Shown here piece after piece: positions 9,216 to 19,011 of a stretch of 64,000 nt of DNA. The position numbers and the translations under genes were made by a program. The notes under the pieces are model-generated. The model was not told where the DNA came from and searched no databases. It saw nothing but the letters and a program-made list of their open reading frames with translations. Positions within the stretch are counted from its first letter, which is position 1. Every line of letters begins with the position of its first letter. Origin of the DNA: Saprospiraceae bacterium (GTDB lineage: Bacteria > Bacteroidota > Bacteroidia > Chitinophagales > Saprospiraceae); NCBI GenBank assembly GCA_018057925.1, contig JAGPCT010000009.1, forward strand, positions 1 to 64,000, in the 5' to 3' direction.

Positions 9216-10151
9216 TTAACTTTGACTAACGGGGTTGCTAGGCATTTTGCCTCCAACCGTTTTAATAAATATTTCATTGAGAGAAGGCAGGCTTTCATTC
9301 ATGCTGAGTAGAAGATTCCCTTTGTTTAATTGAGAAGCAATGAAGGAGTTTAAAAGCTGAAGATTAAATGTCTTAATCCAGATGTCATTGCCTTCTATCT
9401 TCGTTATTTCGATATTAGATGGAATATCTGTTTGAATTGAGATAGGCTGCTCGAATTGAAGATGAAAGAGACCTTCCTTCCAAATTTGTTTTGTTTCAGA
9501 AATAGTACTGTCCAAAACTTTTTTACCTTGGTTAATTAGTACAATTCTATTGCAGATCTCTTCAACTTGTTCCATTCTATGGGTAGAAAACATGAGTGTC
9601 GTCCCATTTTTATTCAAATTAAGGATTTCTTCTTTGAGGAGTTCGGTATTAACGGGGTCTAGTCCGGAAAAAGGTTCATCGAGAATTAGAAAAGATGGTT
9701 TGTGGAGGATAGTTGCAATAAATTGAATTTTTTGTTGCATTCCCTTTGACAGTTCCTCGATTTTTTTGTAAGCCCAATCAGAGATGTTAAATTTTTCAAG
9801 CCAAAACCCGATTCTATTGCGAGCTTCCTGTTCGGGTATATGCCTTAGAGCAGCGAGATATTCCAATTGTTCGGCGACTTTCATTTTTTTGTACAATCCT
9901 CGTTCTTCCGGCATATAGGCAATAAGCCCTCTATCAATGTTTGTTGTGTTTTTCCCTTCAAATAAAACAGAACCTTGGTCGGCCTGAGTGATATTAGTAA
10001 TAATGCGGATTAGAGATGTCTTTCCGGCGCCATTAGGGCCAAGTAATCCGAAGATGCAGCCTTTTTGAACTTCAAAACTAACGTCATTTAAAGCTTGATG
10101 GCCACTATAATACTTTGATACGTTTTTTACACTCAGAATACTGTCTTCCAT
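9216..10151 (-). CDS. ABC transporter ATP-binding protein (NatA/EcsA type)
   Basis: 311 residues. Walker A GPNGAGKT (38-45), signature LSKGMQQK (134-141) and Walker B FLILDEP (154-160), followed by a C-terminal domain of about 90 residues seen in exporters of the NatA/DUF4162 type. Such ATPases pair with ABC-2 type permeases, but no permease lies next to it: upstream is a repeat element, downstream a convergent gene. It is therefore an orphan motor domain whose membrane partner is elsewhere. Substrate unknown. Confidence 0.88.
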   Translation of the reverse strand: MEDSILSVKNVSKYYSGHQALNDVSFEVQKGCIFGLLGPNGAGKTSLIRIITNITQADQGSVLFEGKNTTNIDRGLIAYMPEERGLYKKMKVAEQLEYLAALRHIPEQEARNRIGFWLEKFNISDWAYKKIEELSKGMQQKIQFIATILHKPSFLILDEPFSGLDPVNTELLKEEILNLNKNGTTLMFSTHRMEQVEEICNRIVLINQGKKVLDSTISETKQIWKEGLFHLQFEQPISIQTDIPSNIEITKIEGNDIWIKTFNLQLLNSFIASQLNKGNLLLSMNESLPSLNEIFIKTVGGKMPSNPVSQS

Positions 10152-10194
10152 TGAAAATTATTTGTTGCGAAAATAGAAAAAATAATAATAACTT

Positions 10195-10480
10195 GACCCG
10201 AATTCATATTAAAGGTACAATAGTTTCTTTAAGAAATATATTGCTAACTGTTTGTTGTGTTGAAATTCAAATAGTCACGAATCAATATGTTCCCAATTAT
10301 TTGATATTCTACTTGTTGCGATTTAGTTAGATGTAATTCAGCAGTAAAGGTTTTGAAAAACCGTATAATGCTGATTATGAGGGTTAATCCCGATGTACGA
10401 ATCGTTTCAATGGCTTCTGTAAATCATTGATTACGAGTCGTACATCGATTCCGCATTAGACAAATGCGGAATTTGGCTTA
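10195..10480. repeat. cloverleaf repeat family 1, copy B (longest, with extra module)
   Basis: 286 bp with ends ACCCGAATTC and GGAATTTGGCTT. Contains the extra module (10205-10335), hairpin 1 (10337-10375), hairpin 2 (GATGTACGA ... TCGTACATC with inner CAATGG/TCATTG, 10392-10447) and hairpin 3 (TTCCGCATT-AGACA-AATGCGGAA). This is the fullest version in the window and the best reference for aligning the others. It fills the 371-bp gap between the ABC ATPase and the next gene; a chance frame at 10115-10330 inside it is not a gene. Confidence 0.85.
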
Positions 10481-10522
10481 ATAGATTTGAATTTTGTATG
10501 CTTGTGAATTATTGTAAAAAGG

Positions 10523-11020
10523 TTGAAAATTAGTAAATATATAATAGTTTTCTTAGCATTCTGGCTGCAAGCTCATTTAGAAGCACAGACAATGTCTGAT
10601 TCCCTACATAGCACTAAAGCTCGGGCTTTGTTGGTGAAATCTGATTTGTTGAATGTATTGAAATTAAAGAATATCCCGGCTGTCCATTCAAGGAGAAGCT
10701 GTAACTGCGGATGCGACATTAAAAAAGAAGCATATACGTCAAAAAGTAGTCCGCATTTGTTGGATGCATTTGATTTTTGTGATAGTTATGTCTTTGAAAT
10801 AAAGTCCAACTGGTATTTGTATCAGAGTATTTCGAAGGAAATAAGGTCAATCTTGACAAGTCATGGATTTAATTTTGTCAATAAAAATATTTTACATAAA
10901 TCGAAACATGGAATTGAGTATTTAAACGTAGAAGGTGAAGATACTCTTACCTTTTATGAGGAGAAAAAATACAAGAAAGGTAAATGGGTAATAAAAATCA
11001 GTTTATCTACTCCTAACTAA
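10523..11020 (+). CDS. small secreted protein with a CNCGCD motif, unknown function
   Basis: 165 residues starting with TTG (10523); an in-frame TGA at 10505 excludes an earlier start, and only this start includes the hydrophobic signal peptide (residues about 6-20, ending near LEAQ). The mature part has a cysteine cluster SCNCGCD (about 59-65), then an alpha/beta-looking region of about 80 residues. I do not recognise the family. Its 3' end overlaps the convergent gene at 11003 by 18 bp. The cysteine cluster could bind metal or form disulfides in the periplasm. Confidence 0.7.
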   Translation: MKISKYIIVFLAFWLQAHLEAQTMSDSLHSTKARALLVKSDLLNVLKLKNIPAVHSRRSCNCGCDIKKEAYTSKSSPHLLDAFDFCDSYVFEIKSNWYLYQSISKEIRSILTSHGFNFVNKNILHKSKHGIEYLNVEGEDTLTFYEEKKYKKGKWVIKISLSTPN

Positions 11021-11917
11021 AGAAAATCGGCGTGGAATTTTGACTTTCTTTAAAATGGGTTTGAGAAAGGCTGTCTTTTCAGCAGCAATCCACAGATTCC
11101 CATCCCTGTCAAATGCCATAGATTCATATTGCCTTGTCGTGAAAAATGTAGGTAGTGTAAAGTAGTGAATAGGTTGTGTAAATGCCTTCTCCATACCTTT
11201 GGAAATATCCAAAATATAAATTCGTGAATCTGTATCCGGCAGTAATTTCCATACCTTGTGGTATCGGTAAGTAAGGATATAAAGGCTTTTCTGGTCGGGA
11301 TGAATAGTCGCATCAGTTACAACAAAAGGGTGAAATCGAAATGTACATCCTAATTGACTTAGGGAGTCAGAAGCCATTGGTTGGATGGCAAAGTGACACG
11401 CCTTCTTATGAGCTGAGTTCATTTTTTCCTTTGTGAATAAATGTAGTGAGTTTTGGTGCCAACACATAGCTTCGCAATCATACGATAAAGAGGTTGAGGA
11501 GAGCGGATAAGAAAAGGATATCGAATCAATGAAGTTAAAAGATTTGTCAAGCATATATATGTTAAAATTGGAAAAGTTTGATTTGTTGTTTCCCGTATCA
11601 CCTATATATATATGGCCTAAATTGTCTTGAACGATACATTCCCAATCTCTATTGTTAGCAGGAATAGGGACACGTTTCAATAAAGAACCTTTTCTATTTG
11701 TTAGAATAACTTCAGCCCGGTTGCCACTGTCATTAATCCAGATAACCGTATCTCCGGAAAAGACCATTCCGGAATTTTCATTTAAAATAGCAGGTAAAAC
11801 TATTTTGTTTTGGGCAATAACACCCGATATTAACAGGTTAAAAACACTGAATAGTATAAAATGATAAAAAAAATTCAAATCTTTATGCTTTTTCTGTAAA
11901 TAAGGGCGTTGGTTCAA
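11003..11917 (-). CDS. secreted beta-propeller-like protein, unknown function
   Basis: 304 residues with a long N-terminus followed by a signal segment (about 18-35, ending VIAQ). The body has repeated strand-turn-strand units with aromatic and GDTGNN-type turns (YIGDTGNNKSN, about 105-115), reminiscent of SMP-30/phytase-like propellers. Probably periplasmic or surface-exposed. The start lies 36 bp from the divergently transcribed gene at 11954, so the two share a very short promoter region. No catalytic motif was recognised. Confidence 0.75.
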   Translation of the reverse strand: MNQRPYLQKKHKDLNFFYHFILFSVFNLLISGVIAQNKIVLPAILNENSGMVFSGDTVIWINDSGNRAEVILTNRKGSLLKRVPIPANNRDWECIVQDNLGHIYIGDTGNNKSNFSNFNIYMLDKSFNFIDSISFSYPLSSTSLSYDCEAMCWHQNSLHLFTKEKMNSAHKKACHFAIQPMASDSLSQLGCTFRFHPFVVTDATIHPDQKSLYILTYRYHKVWKLLPDTDSRIYILDISKGMEKAFTQPIHYFTLPTFFTTRQYESMAFDRDGNLWIAAEKTAFLKPILKKVKIPRRFSLVRSR

Positions 11918-11953
11918 TAATAATTGTAATTGTGACCACTAAAATAGCAATAA

Positions 11954-13060
11954 TTGAAAGAAACGAAACAAGGTAGTTTTACAAAGGAGGACAAAGAAGC
12001 CGTACAGTCAATAAAGATATCAAAGGCGATATGGCCGATATTAATTGGTGTAGGTGTCGTTGGGTATTTATTTTGGAAACAATTTGACATCGAGGAGTTT
12101 AGGAAAATCTCTTGGACTACAGGTGCATTTTTTGCTATTGGACTGTCGATATTTTTCATGATGTGTAAGCATTTGAGCTATTCTTACCGATTGTATATAC
12201 TATCAGAGAAGGAATTTAGTTTTCTAAAGTGCATACAATTGATATTTATCTGGGAATTTAGTTCTGCAATAGCTCCGACTGCTGTTGGAGGGTCGGCAGT
12301 TGCACTTTTTGCATTGGCACAAGAAAAATTGTCTGCCGCTAGGACAACGGTAATTGTTATATACACAGCCATTTTGGATTCATATTTCTTTGTAATTTCA
12401 CTTCCGATATTATTTTTAATTTTTGGTCCTGAAATGATTAAACCCGGATTAAAGTCTTTGGATTTTACTTCGGTAGTCGGCAGTGCTTTACTTACAGCAT
12501 ATATATTTAAAACGGCATATAGTACATTGTTTTTGTATGGTTTGTTTTTTAGTCCTAAGAAAATAAAGTCCTTGCTGGCAGGCATAACATCGCTACCTTT
12601 GTTAAAGAGGTGGCATCGTAAAGCAATTAAGCTGGGAAATGATATTATTCTGGCTTCCCAAGCAATTAAAGGAAAGTCATGGCGGTTTCACCTTGGCGCA
12701 ATGTGGACAACTTGCTTGGCTTGGATATTTAGGTTTTTAATTTTAGTCACCCTTATCCTTGGAATTATAGGCGGTTTGGAAAGAAGTTGGTACGTTATTC
12801 TGGAATTGTATGCACGCGTACAGACAATGTTTATGGTGATTATGTTTAGTCCTTCTCCTGGTGGTTCAGGCATCATTGAGGGCGTTTTTGGCGGATTTTT
12901 GTCCGATTATATACCTTTAGGAGTATCATTGATTATAGCTCTTCTATGGCGTATTATTTCGTATTATTTCTATCTCTTTGCCGGTGTAATTATCGTGCCT
13001 AATTGGTTAAATAAAATCATTAGGGAACGATCAAATAAAGAAAAAGAATCAAATAATTAA
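11954..13060 (+). CDS. lysylphosphatidylglycerol synthase-type flippase domain protein (UPF0104)
   Basis: 368-residue integral membrane protein with about eight hydrophobic segments and the family landmarks FSSAIAPTAVGGSAVALFAL (about 98-117) and MFSPSPGGSGIIEG (about 297-310). The family shares the membrane half of MprF, which flips lipids; here the synthase half is absent, as is usual for stand-alone members. The start is a TTG 36 bp from the divergent gene; the first 25 residues are polar. Transported lipid unknown. Confidence 0.88.
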   Translation: MKETKQGSFTKEDKEAVQSIKISKAIWPILIGVGVVGYLFWKQFDIEEFRKISWTTGAFFAIGLSIFFMMCKHLSYSYRLYILSEKEFSFLKCIQLIFIWEFSSAIAPTAVGGSAVALFALAQEKLSAARTTVIVIYTAILDSYFFVISLPILFLIFGPEMIKPGLKSLDFTSVVGSALLTAYIFKTAYSTLFLYGLFFSPKKIKSLLAGITSLPLLKRWHRKAIKLGNDIILASQAIKGKSWRFHLGAMWTTCLAWIFRFLILVTLILGIIGGLERSWYVILELYARVQTMFMVIMFSPSPGGSGIIEGVFGGFLSDYIPLGVSLIIALLWRIISYYFYLFAGVIIVPNWLNKIIRERSNKEKESNN

Positions 13061-13154
13061 CTTCGTTTCTTACATGAATTACATTATTTTACATCAATAT
13101 GATGTTCTATGAGTTTTCATTTTTGAAAAATGTGGGAGTGCTGGAAGAGAATAT

Positions 13155-13162
13155 TATATTTG
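13155..13162 (+). promoter_or_regulatory. -7 element (TATATTTG) for the gene at 13186
   Basis: Exact TAnnTTTG match 24 bp before the start codon. Confidence 0.5.
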
Positions 13163-13185
13163 CTATAGATAAATAAAAATTAAAA

Positions 13186-13836
13186 ATGTCAATTCTTGTT
13201 TTAGGAATTCTTGCGTTAATAGGGTATTCATTGTTTTCGAAAGGTTATTTTAGATTTCAACCGGAAGGAAAATTATACGAAAGCAATTCAAATATTGTAT
13301 ATAAATTCTTAGCTGAAAAGCAATCTGAATTGGTTGCCTTCGAGCAGGACGAGTTTTCGTTGATTTCAGGAAATAAGATGAAACTGAAATCCACATCATT
13401 TTTTGATAAACCAATTGAAGGTATTTTATTATCCATCTATAACGAGCCATTTGTTGCATTTAAAGTCATTTATCACTCAGAAAAGTTGAAAACAGGCGTT
13501 ATCGGAATGGCTACCCGTAATAATACCTATTTGTATGTCATGAAAAAAGATCATGTCGATGTGTTTTTTGACAAAAAGCCTCTCGGCACTATTCAAATGG
13601 ACGGTAAATTGTTTTTCCCAAGTACAAAAACTGAAATTGCTTCTTATTCTTTGAAAAATGCGACAGAATATTTGATTCGCGTTGGTGGTGTGCCATCCGC
13701 AGAAGTAAAACACGAAATCGCAGAGAATAGCCTACCGCAGCGTGTTGTAGATACCTTTGATATGCAGGAAGCATCGGGAGATTTTGCTATGCGCATTATG
13801 GTGTTCTATCTTATTGGTTTGGGTATTAAGTTGTGA
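13186..13836 (+). CDS. membrane-anchored protein of unknown function
   Basis: 216 residues. Residues 1-17 form a membrane anchor, and a second hydrophobic stretch ends the protein (MRIMVFYLIGLGIKL). The middle is a beta-rich domain. It has its own promoter-like element 24 bp upstream and is monocistronic. I do not recognise the family. A double-anchored small domain suggests an envelope protein, but nothing indicates a function. Confidence 0.7.
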   Translation: MSILVLGILALIGYSLFSKGYFRFQPEGKLYESNSNIVYKFLAEKQSELVAFEQDEFSLISGNKMKLKSTSFFDKPIEGILLSIYNEPFVAFKVIYHSEKLKTGVIGMATRNNTYLYVMKKDHVDVFFDKKPLGTIQMDGKLFFPSTKTEIASYSLKNATEYLIRVGGVPSAEVKHEIAENSLPQRVVDTFDMQEASGDFAMRIMVFYLIGLGIKL

Positions 13837-14140
13837 TTGTCATAATTGAGTTTTTGTTGTTTCTGGTGATATAAGCTTTTTGCTATATTATATATTCATT
13901 TTAATTAATACATAAAAAGCCTATAATGAGTAATATATAATGCATTGCAAAATGAAAATGAGTTTCAATTATCTTTATATTTAAGATGGATTTGTATCTA
14001 CATTTTAATCCAGGAGGAATAAGAATTGAACACCAAAGGCTTGCAAACTTTCCACGTATCGGTTTATGCTAAAATTGATTTAGGGATAGGAATACAGTTT
14101 CTCTAAGAAAAGTATAACTTTACGGTAGAAAAATATAGTT
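13837..14140. other. 304-bp gap without a convincing gene
   Basis: AT-rich. The only notable signal is a GGAGG at 14012-14017 followed by a TTG-started frame of 26 codons (14026-14106), too short and too weak to call. Nothing matching the repeat families was found. Confidence 0.4.
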
Positions 14141-15871
14141 ATGTGCCGATTGAAGAGTAATATTTTCCTTTATTTAGTTGCAATCCTTGCATTTGGTGCA
14201 TGTCGTAATTCGGTTACAAAGACCACAGAGACTGTAAATCTTGCTATTTCGGAAAGTCCGGAGACCTTATTTCCATATTTTGCAAAATCAACTATTGCCG
14301 GCCAAATCAGTAGTAAGCTATACCTGCCAATGGCTGATTTTAATGCAAAGACATTGGAGTTGGAACCAGTTCTACTTGAATCTATACCAACGCCTGTGAT
14401 TGATTCTACGGGAGAAAAATATCAATTTAAGTTGTTAAAAAATGCATCTTGGAGTGATGGTCGCCCCATTACAGCCAACGATGTTCTGTTTACATTAAAA
14501 ATGATTATGAATCCTTTTCATAATTACGGTTCAGTGAGGTCAACCCTTGTTAATATTACGCAATTGAGCACTCCTGATCCGACATCCAAGGAGTTTACAG
14601 TAGTATTTTCGGGTAAATATCATCTTGACCTTGAGGCCTTTACTAATTTGCCCTTGCTGCCCGCCCATTTTATTGACCCAAATAATGAGATGGCTCAGTT
14701 TAGCTGGAATGCATTGATACATTATGCGGATTCGCTTGATAATACAAAGGATTCTATGGCATTGGCAAAAGTGTCTAACCAAGCTAATTTCTTAAAGGAT
14801 GATTTTACAAAGCACGTTGGAAGTGGTCCTTATGCTGTTTCAGAATGGTCACCCAACCAAAGACTTACACTTACAAAGGTCGAGAAATATTGGGGTGAAG
14901 ACCAGGCAGACAGTAACATTGACTTCCAAGCTATGCCTTTGAAAATAAATTATTTGATATTTCCAGAAGAAAGTACGGCTTTGGCTGCATTGAAGTCAGG
15001 TCAAATCGATATTATGCCCGATGTAAAGGATGAAACAGTTGATTTGATAAAAAACGATCAGGTTCTGGCAAAGAATTTTAATGTGGTCTCCTCTGATGTT
15101 CTTCAGTACTATTACATTGGTATGAATAATAAAGGAGCCTTGTTGCATGATGTAAACATACGGAAGGCTTTAGCACATTTAGTCAATGTGGATCAGATTA
15201 TTGAAACTTTGGTCGGAGGGAATGCCGATCGAGTTAAAAGTCCGATTCTACATCAAAAGCCGTACTATGTTCCTAATTTGCCTTTGGTTGAATTTAATCC
15301 GAGCAAAGCTATCGAACTACTCAAGAAGTCCGGTTATTCAACGATGGGGAGTGACGGGATAAGACAAAAAGTAGTCAACAATAAGTCACAGCGACTTACC
15401 TTCACTATCCTTACTACCGGAAAGCAGTTGGGAAAAGATGTTGCTACATTATTAAAAAATGAGGCTCAAAAAGTGGGTGTAGAAATTAAAATTGAAATTT
15501 TAGATTTCCCTAAAATGCTAGAAAGAGTTAAAGCCGGCAATTACGACCTTGCTAATCTTGTAGTTAAGCAATTTCCAGGACTTGATGATCCATACATTGG
15601 CTGGAATTCTTTCAATGCCTATGGGCGAGGTTCCAATTATTGCAATGTCGTTGATCCGGAGATTGATCGTATAACGGAAGCTATCCGAATCACGACGAAT
15701 GTCAATGATAGAAATAGACTTTATCAAGAATTTCAAATAAAATTAGTGGCATTACAGCCTGTAATTTTCCTATTTAGTCCTAAAAATAATATTGTAATTA
15801 AGGATGGATTGACGATGGTAACATCCGCTAAGAGACCGGGATATTTTGAAAATACGGTTCATTCGCACTAA
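14141..15871 (+). CDS. peptide/oligopeptide ABC transporter substrate-binding lipoprotein
   Basis: 576 residues of the SBP_bac_5 (OppA/DppA) family. The signal peptide ends in lipobox AFGAC, with Cys21 as the lipidated residue, so it should sit on a membrane facing the periplasm. Family features: SESPETLFPYF at the start, WSDGRPITANDVLFTLK (about 108-124), VGSGPYAVSEW, and the DVNIRKALAHLVN block (about 340-352). Followed 20 bp later by two permease genes, which form the rest of the importer. The ATPase is probably the fused protein at 36.5 kb. Confidence 0.93.
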   Translation: MCRLKSNIFLYLVAILAFGACRNSVTKTTETVNLAISESPETLFPYFAKSTIAGQISSKLYLPMADFNAKTLELEPVLLESIPTPVIDSTGEKYQFKLLKNASWSDGRPITANDVLFTLKMIMNPFHNYGSVRSTLVNITQLSTPDPTSKEFTVVFSGKYHLDLEAFTNLPLLPAHFIDPNNEMAQFSWNALIHYADSLDNTKDSMALAKVSNQANFLKDDFTKHVGSGPYAVSEWSPNQRLTLTKVEKYWGEDQADSNIDFQAMPLKINYLIFPEESTALAALKSGQIDIMPDVKDETVDLIKNDQVLAKNFNVVSSDVLQYYYIGMNNKGALLHDVNIRKALAHLVNVDQIIETLVGGNADRVKSPILHQKPYYVPNLPLVEFNPSKAIELLKKSGYSTMGSDGIRQKVVNNKSQRLTFTILTTGKQLGKDVATLLKNEAQKVGVEIKIEILDFPKMLERVKAGNYDLANLVVKQFPGLDDPYIGWNSFNAYGRGSNYCNVVDPEIDRITEAIRITTNVNDRNRLYQEFQIKLVALQPVIFLFSPKNNIVIKDGLTMVTSAKRPGYFENTVHSH

Positions 15872-15891
15872 ATGCTTTAAAACATAATATC

Positions 15892-17190
15892 TTGATTGCC
15901 GATATACTAAAAATCATTGCAAAAGGTGCATTTTACTTGATTCGGATAATTTTTCAGGTAACTTTAGTTGTATTAGCAGTATATTTCATGTCGGGTATAT
16001 TATCCGGAAATCTTCAAGAACAGGAGGGGCTGGAAGGGGCTGACAGGTTGGAAGGTCGGTTGCCTATGTTTTATCTTTCTGTCTTGCCCAAGTGGTATGA
16101 TTACAGGTTGGAGTTGATTCCCAGTGGATTGGTCAAAAAGCAAGGTGTGCGCTTTTTAAGACAAGGAATGAATTTCGACGATTGGAAAACTTTTCAAAAT
16201 ACGATAAAAAACCTATCAAGCAAGCAAGAGAATCGAGAATGGAATTCATGGAGATATAATCTCGATAGGCAAGATCTTCAACAGCAATTGTCCGTAGTCA
16301 TAGCCAAGGAACATTATGATCTGAAAGAGATTCAAAAGTTAAAACTTCTGCGTCAGTTGGTCCAATTTGAGGATTCTCGTCGCCTAAATAGGTGGATTCC
16401 GACAATTCATAGGTGGGGAAGTAATAATGCTTTTCATCAAGAAGCTAAGACTTTTTTCTTTAATGATGGTAAGATGCAGCAAATACGATCTGCCGGAAAT
16501 TTGTCCTTTGTATTGAGTATAATAGCATTTTGTTTTTCTGTAATCGGTGGAACTGCTTTTGCTTTATTGTATATGAGGATGGGTAGAAAGTGGCAAGGTG
16601 TTTGCATGGTTGTCTTGAATATTTTTTATGTTTTTCCAATATTTTGTTTAGCTGTTTTGGCTGTTCAGTTCTGTACATCTGATTATTACAGTGACTTTCT
16701 CCATATATTTCCCGGTCCAGGAGATTTTCTTTTAATGCCAGCCACCTCATTTATTGACGTGTTGGGACATGTAGCTTTTTTTATTCTTCCGGCATTATTG
16801 CTTTCAATACCTTTAATATCCGGGATAGCAATGAGGTGGATAGCAGGAATGGAGGATGAGATGAAGAAGCCTTATGTTCAGACATTATACAGTAAGGGCA
16901 TTGACCTTTATACCTTACAGTGGAAACATATATTGAAAAATGTTTCCTTACCCATGATAACTTATTTTGCAATGCTTTTTCCGGCATTGATGAGTGGTGT
17001 GTTGTTGATAGAGAATGTATTTTCTATTGGGGGAATGGGACGGTTAATCTGGCAAAGTGTCCGTCACGAAGACTTTATCATGTTGATGGTTATAACTGCC
17101 TTGGTGGCGTTGATTAATGCTATTATGGGCGGAATAGGGCAGATGGTGAAGCAGATGTTTGATCCGCGAACTGAAATTATGTGGAAATGA
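15892..17190 (+). CDS. peptide ABC transporter permease with a large N-terminal insertion
   Basis: 432 residues, longer than the usual 310-340 for OppB/DppB. After one N-terminal helix (about 15-37) comes a soluble segment of about 150 residues, then the conserved permease core with about five helices and an EAA-like loop YSKGIDLYTLQWKHIL (about 329-344). The TTG at 15892 is the only usable early start; the ATG just upstream stops at once. It shares an ATGA overlap with the next gene. The insertion faces the periplasm by prediction and may dock the binding protein. Confidence 0.88.
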   Translation: MIADILKIIAKGAFYLIRIIFQVTLVVLAVYFMSGILSGNLQEQEGLEGADRLEGRLPMFYLSVLPKWYDYRLELIPSGLVKKQGVRFLRQGMNFDDWKTFQNTIKNLSSKQENREWNSWRYNLDRQDLQQQLSVVIAKEHYDLKEIQKLKLLRQLVQFEDSRRLNRWIPTIHRWGSNNAFHQEAKTFFFNDGKMQQIRSAGNLSFVLSIIAFCFSVIGGTAFALLYMRMGRKWQGVCMVVLNIFYVFPIFCLAVLAVQFCTSDYYSDFLHIFPGPGDFLLMPATSFIDVLGHVAFFILPALLLSIPLISGIAMRWIAGMEDEMKKPYVQTLYSKGIDLYTLQWKHILKNVSLPMITYFAMLFPALMSGVLLIENVFSIGGMGRLIWQSVRHEDFIMLMVITALVALINAIMGGIGQMVKQMFDPRTEIMWK

Positions 17191-18293
17191 AAGTGAGGCG
17201 TATTATTCATTTTTTGAAAAATAATTACTTTGTTTGGATTGCCTTGGTTGCATATATAGCATTAAAATGTGTTGTAAACCCTCAGCCTGTATTGACTTTT
17301 GGAAAGAATGGGGTTCAATTAGGCTTTTTTAATTTTAAAGAAAGCCCTCCTCAGCCTACAACTTTAAATCCAATTGTAGAAGTAAATCCCATTTGGAAAA
17401 TGTCTGCCTACCAGATTAATTTGGAGGGTGGTGCATCCCTTAGTCCTCTTTCTATGGATAGACAGGGTGTATTGCATTTAATGGGTACCGATCATCTGGG
17501 TCGAGATGTGATGGCAGGATTTATTTGTGGTATGGAGATAGCTATAATCTTAGGCCTATTAGTATCAGTAGGGACGGGGCTATTGTGTCTTTTGATGGGT
17601 TCTATGAGCGCATATTTTGATCGTTTTCCGTTTCGTATATCGGTAATAGAGATGATATTGTGGATAGCCATGTCTATTGCATGTATAGTCTTATTTAGTT
17701 GGTCGTTAATAGGAGCTACTAATATTGGTCTTTGGATAATCTTTTTTTTTATCTGCTTTGTTACTTTATGGTTAACAGGAAAATATACATATAAAAAGAA
17801 GTATATTCTACCATTAGGAGGATTTAATCGTCGTTTTCAAGAAGTATTTCAACCATTGCCTGATTTAGTGATATTGTTAGTTTTGATGGCGGTATTCAAC
17901 CAGATAGGGTTTTGGGGCTTGGTTATTCTATTAATATTTTTGAGATTGCCTTCAGGAGCATGGTTTATACAAGGAAGGGCACAACAAATAGTTGTTGAAC
18001 CCCATATCGATCAAGCAAAAGCGATGGCAATTCCCGGACATTACATAATTATACGGCACATGGTGCCATTATTGATGCCTTTTGCTCGAATCTTTATGTC
18101 GCTTACTGCTGCAAGGGCTGTACTTTCTGAAAGTGCATTATCTTTCTTGGGTTTGGGCCCAACCGGGGAGTGGATGAGTTGGGGGACGATGATTCGAATA
18201 GGATTGGCCAATTTTGCTGTTTGGTGGGTAGCATTTTTTCCGATAATTGGATTGGTTGCCATTACACTTATTTTTCGAATAGGGAAAAAATGA
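17187..18293 (+). CDS. peptide ABC transporter permease (DppC-like)
   Basis: 368 residues. It carries the GTDHLGRDVMAG motif (about 98-109) diagnostic of OppC/DppC permeases and an EAA loop HIDQAKAMAIPGHYIIIRH (about 273-291). I prefer the ATG at 17187 over the GTG at 17181, because ATG overlaps the upstream TGA in the classic ATGA arrangement. An extra helix-rich stretch (about 155-195) between core helices makes it longer than average. It completes the importer with the two upstream genes. Confidence 0.9.
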   Translation: MKVRRIIHFLKNNYFVWIALVAYIALKCVVNPQPVLTFGKNGVQLGFFNFKESPPQPTTLNPIVEVNPIWKMSAYQINLEGGASLSPLSMDRQGVLHLMGTDHLGRDVMAGFICGMEIAIILGLLVSVGTGLLCLLMGSMSAYFDRFPFRISVIEMILWIAMSIACIVLFSWSLIGATNIGLWIIFFFICFVTLWLTGKYTYKKKYILPLGGFNRRFQEVFQPLPDLVILLVLMAVFNQIGFWGLVILLIFLRLPSGAWFIQGRAQQIVVEPHIDQAKAMAIPGHYIIIRHMVPLLMPFARIFMSLTAARAVLSESALSFLGLGPTGEWMSWGTMIRIGLANFAVWWVAFFPIIGLVAITLIFRIGKK

Positions 18294-18447
18294 TGCAACA
18301 AGGATACGTTTTGTCCTTTAGGAAGAAAAACCGAAAAGATTGTTTAACTAAATCTTGGAAGGTTCTGAACCATAATAGTTTTTATATTTGTTACAAAAAA
18401 ATCAGGATAGATTAGATGAAAGGAATCCATATATTAATGGTTGATAA

Positions 18448-19011
18448 ATGCTTATGAAAAATGGGAGTAACTTTTTCATAAGCAGCCGATTTATTACTTG
18501 TCTAGTAATGATGGGTTTGCAGAGTCTGATAATGAGCAACGATGCAATGTCACAAGGTGTTGGAAAGAATACCTTTTCAATTGGTGGCGATGCATCTTTT
18601 TTCACGACAACACAATCTGATGATCCGAGTATTTCTTTGTATTTATCTCCTTTTTTAGAATATTTTGCTATTAACAATGGAGCTTTGGGATTTAAGTATA
18701 TCATTGATTTTTCAAAGCTTACAGATCGTGGCTTTACAAAGATTAGTACGAAAAGAATATTTCAACCTTTTATAAAATATTATCTTTATAAAGACTTTTT
18801 CCTAATGGGGGGTACACAGTTTGATTCAGAATACAGATATCAGTCCAATATTCAAGCCGGAGTGGGATATACCTTTCATTTGAACAAAACAATAGGAGTG
18901 GCACCGCTCATCGAAATAAATCACAATTTTTATAAGTATGCTCCTAATCCATGGCAATTCTTTTATTCATTGGGATTTTCTTATTATTTTAATTTTAACA
19001 AATGCGGATAA
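18448..19011 (+). CDS. small outer-membrane beta-barrel protein, first of a coupled pair
   Basis: 187 residues with a signal sequence (hydrophobic stretch about 16-30, cleavage after AMSQ). The rest alternates hydrophobic and polar residues with many aromatics and ends in FSYYFNFNKCG, as expected for an 8-10 stranded barrel. The next gene starts 10 bp before this stop and encodes a similar barrel, so the two are translationally coupled and probably paralogues. Function unknown; ATG at 18454 is an alternative start. Confidence 0.75.
   Translation: MLMKNGSNFFISSRFITCLVMMGLQSLIMSNDAMSQGVGKNTFSIGGDASFFTTTQSDDPSISLYLSPFLEYFAINNGALGFKYIIDFSKLTDRGFTKISTKRIFQPFIKYYLYKDFFLMGGTQFDSEYRYQSNIQAGVGYTFHLNKTIGVAPLIEINHNFYKYAPNPWQFFYSLGFSYYFNFNKCG

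Noticed and set aside
10115..10330. 71-codon frame inside repeat copy B
   Set aside because: Made of the repeat's extra module and the start of the ABC ATPase gene; no family resemblance.
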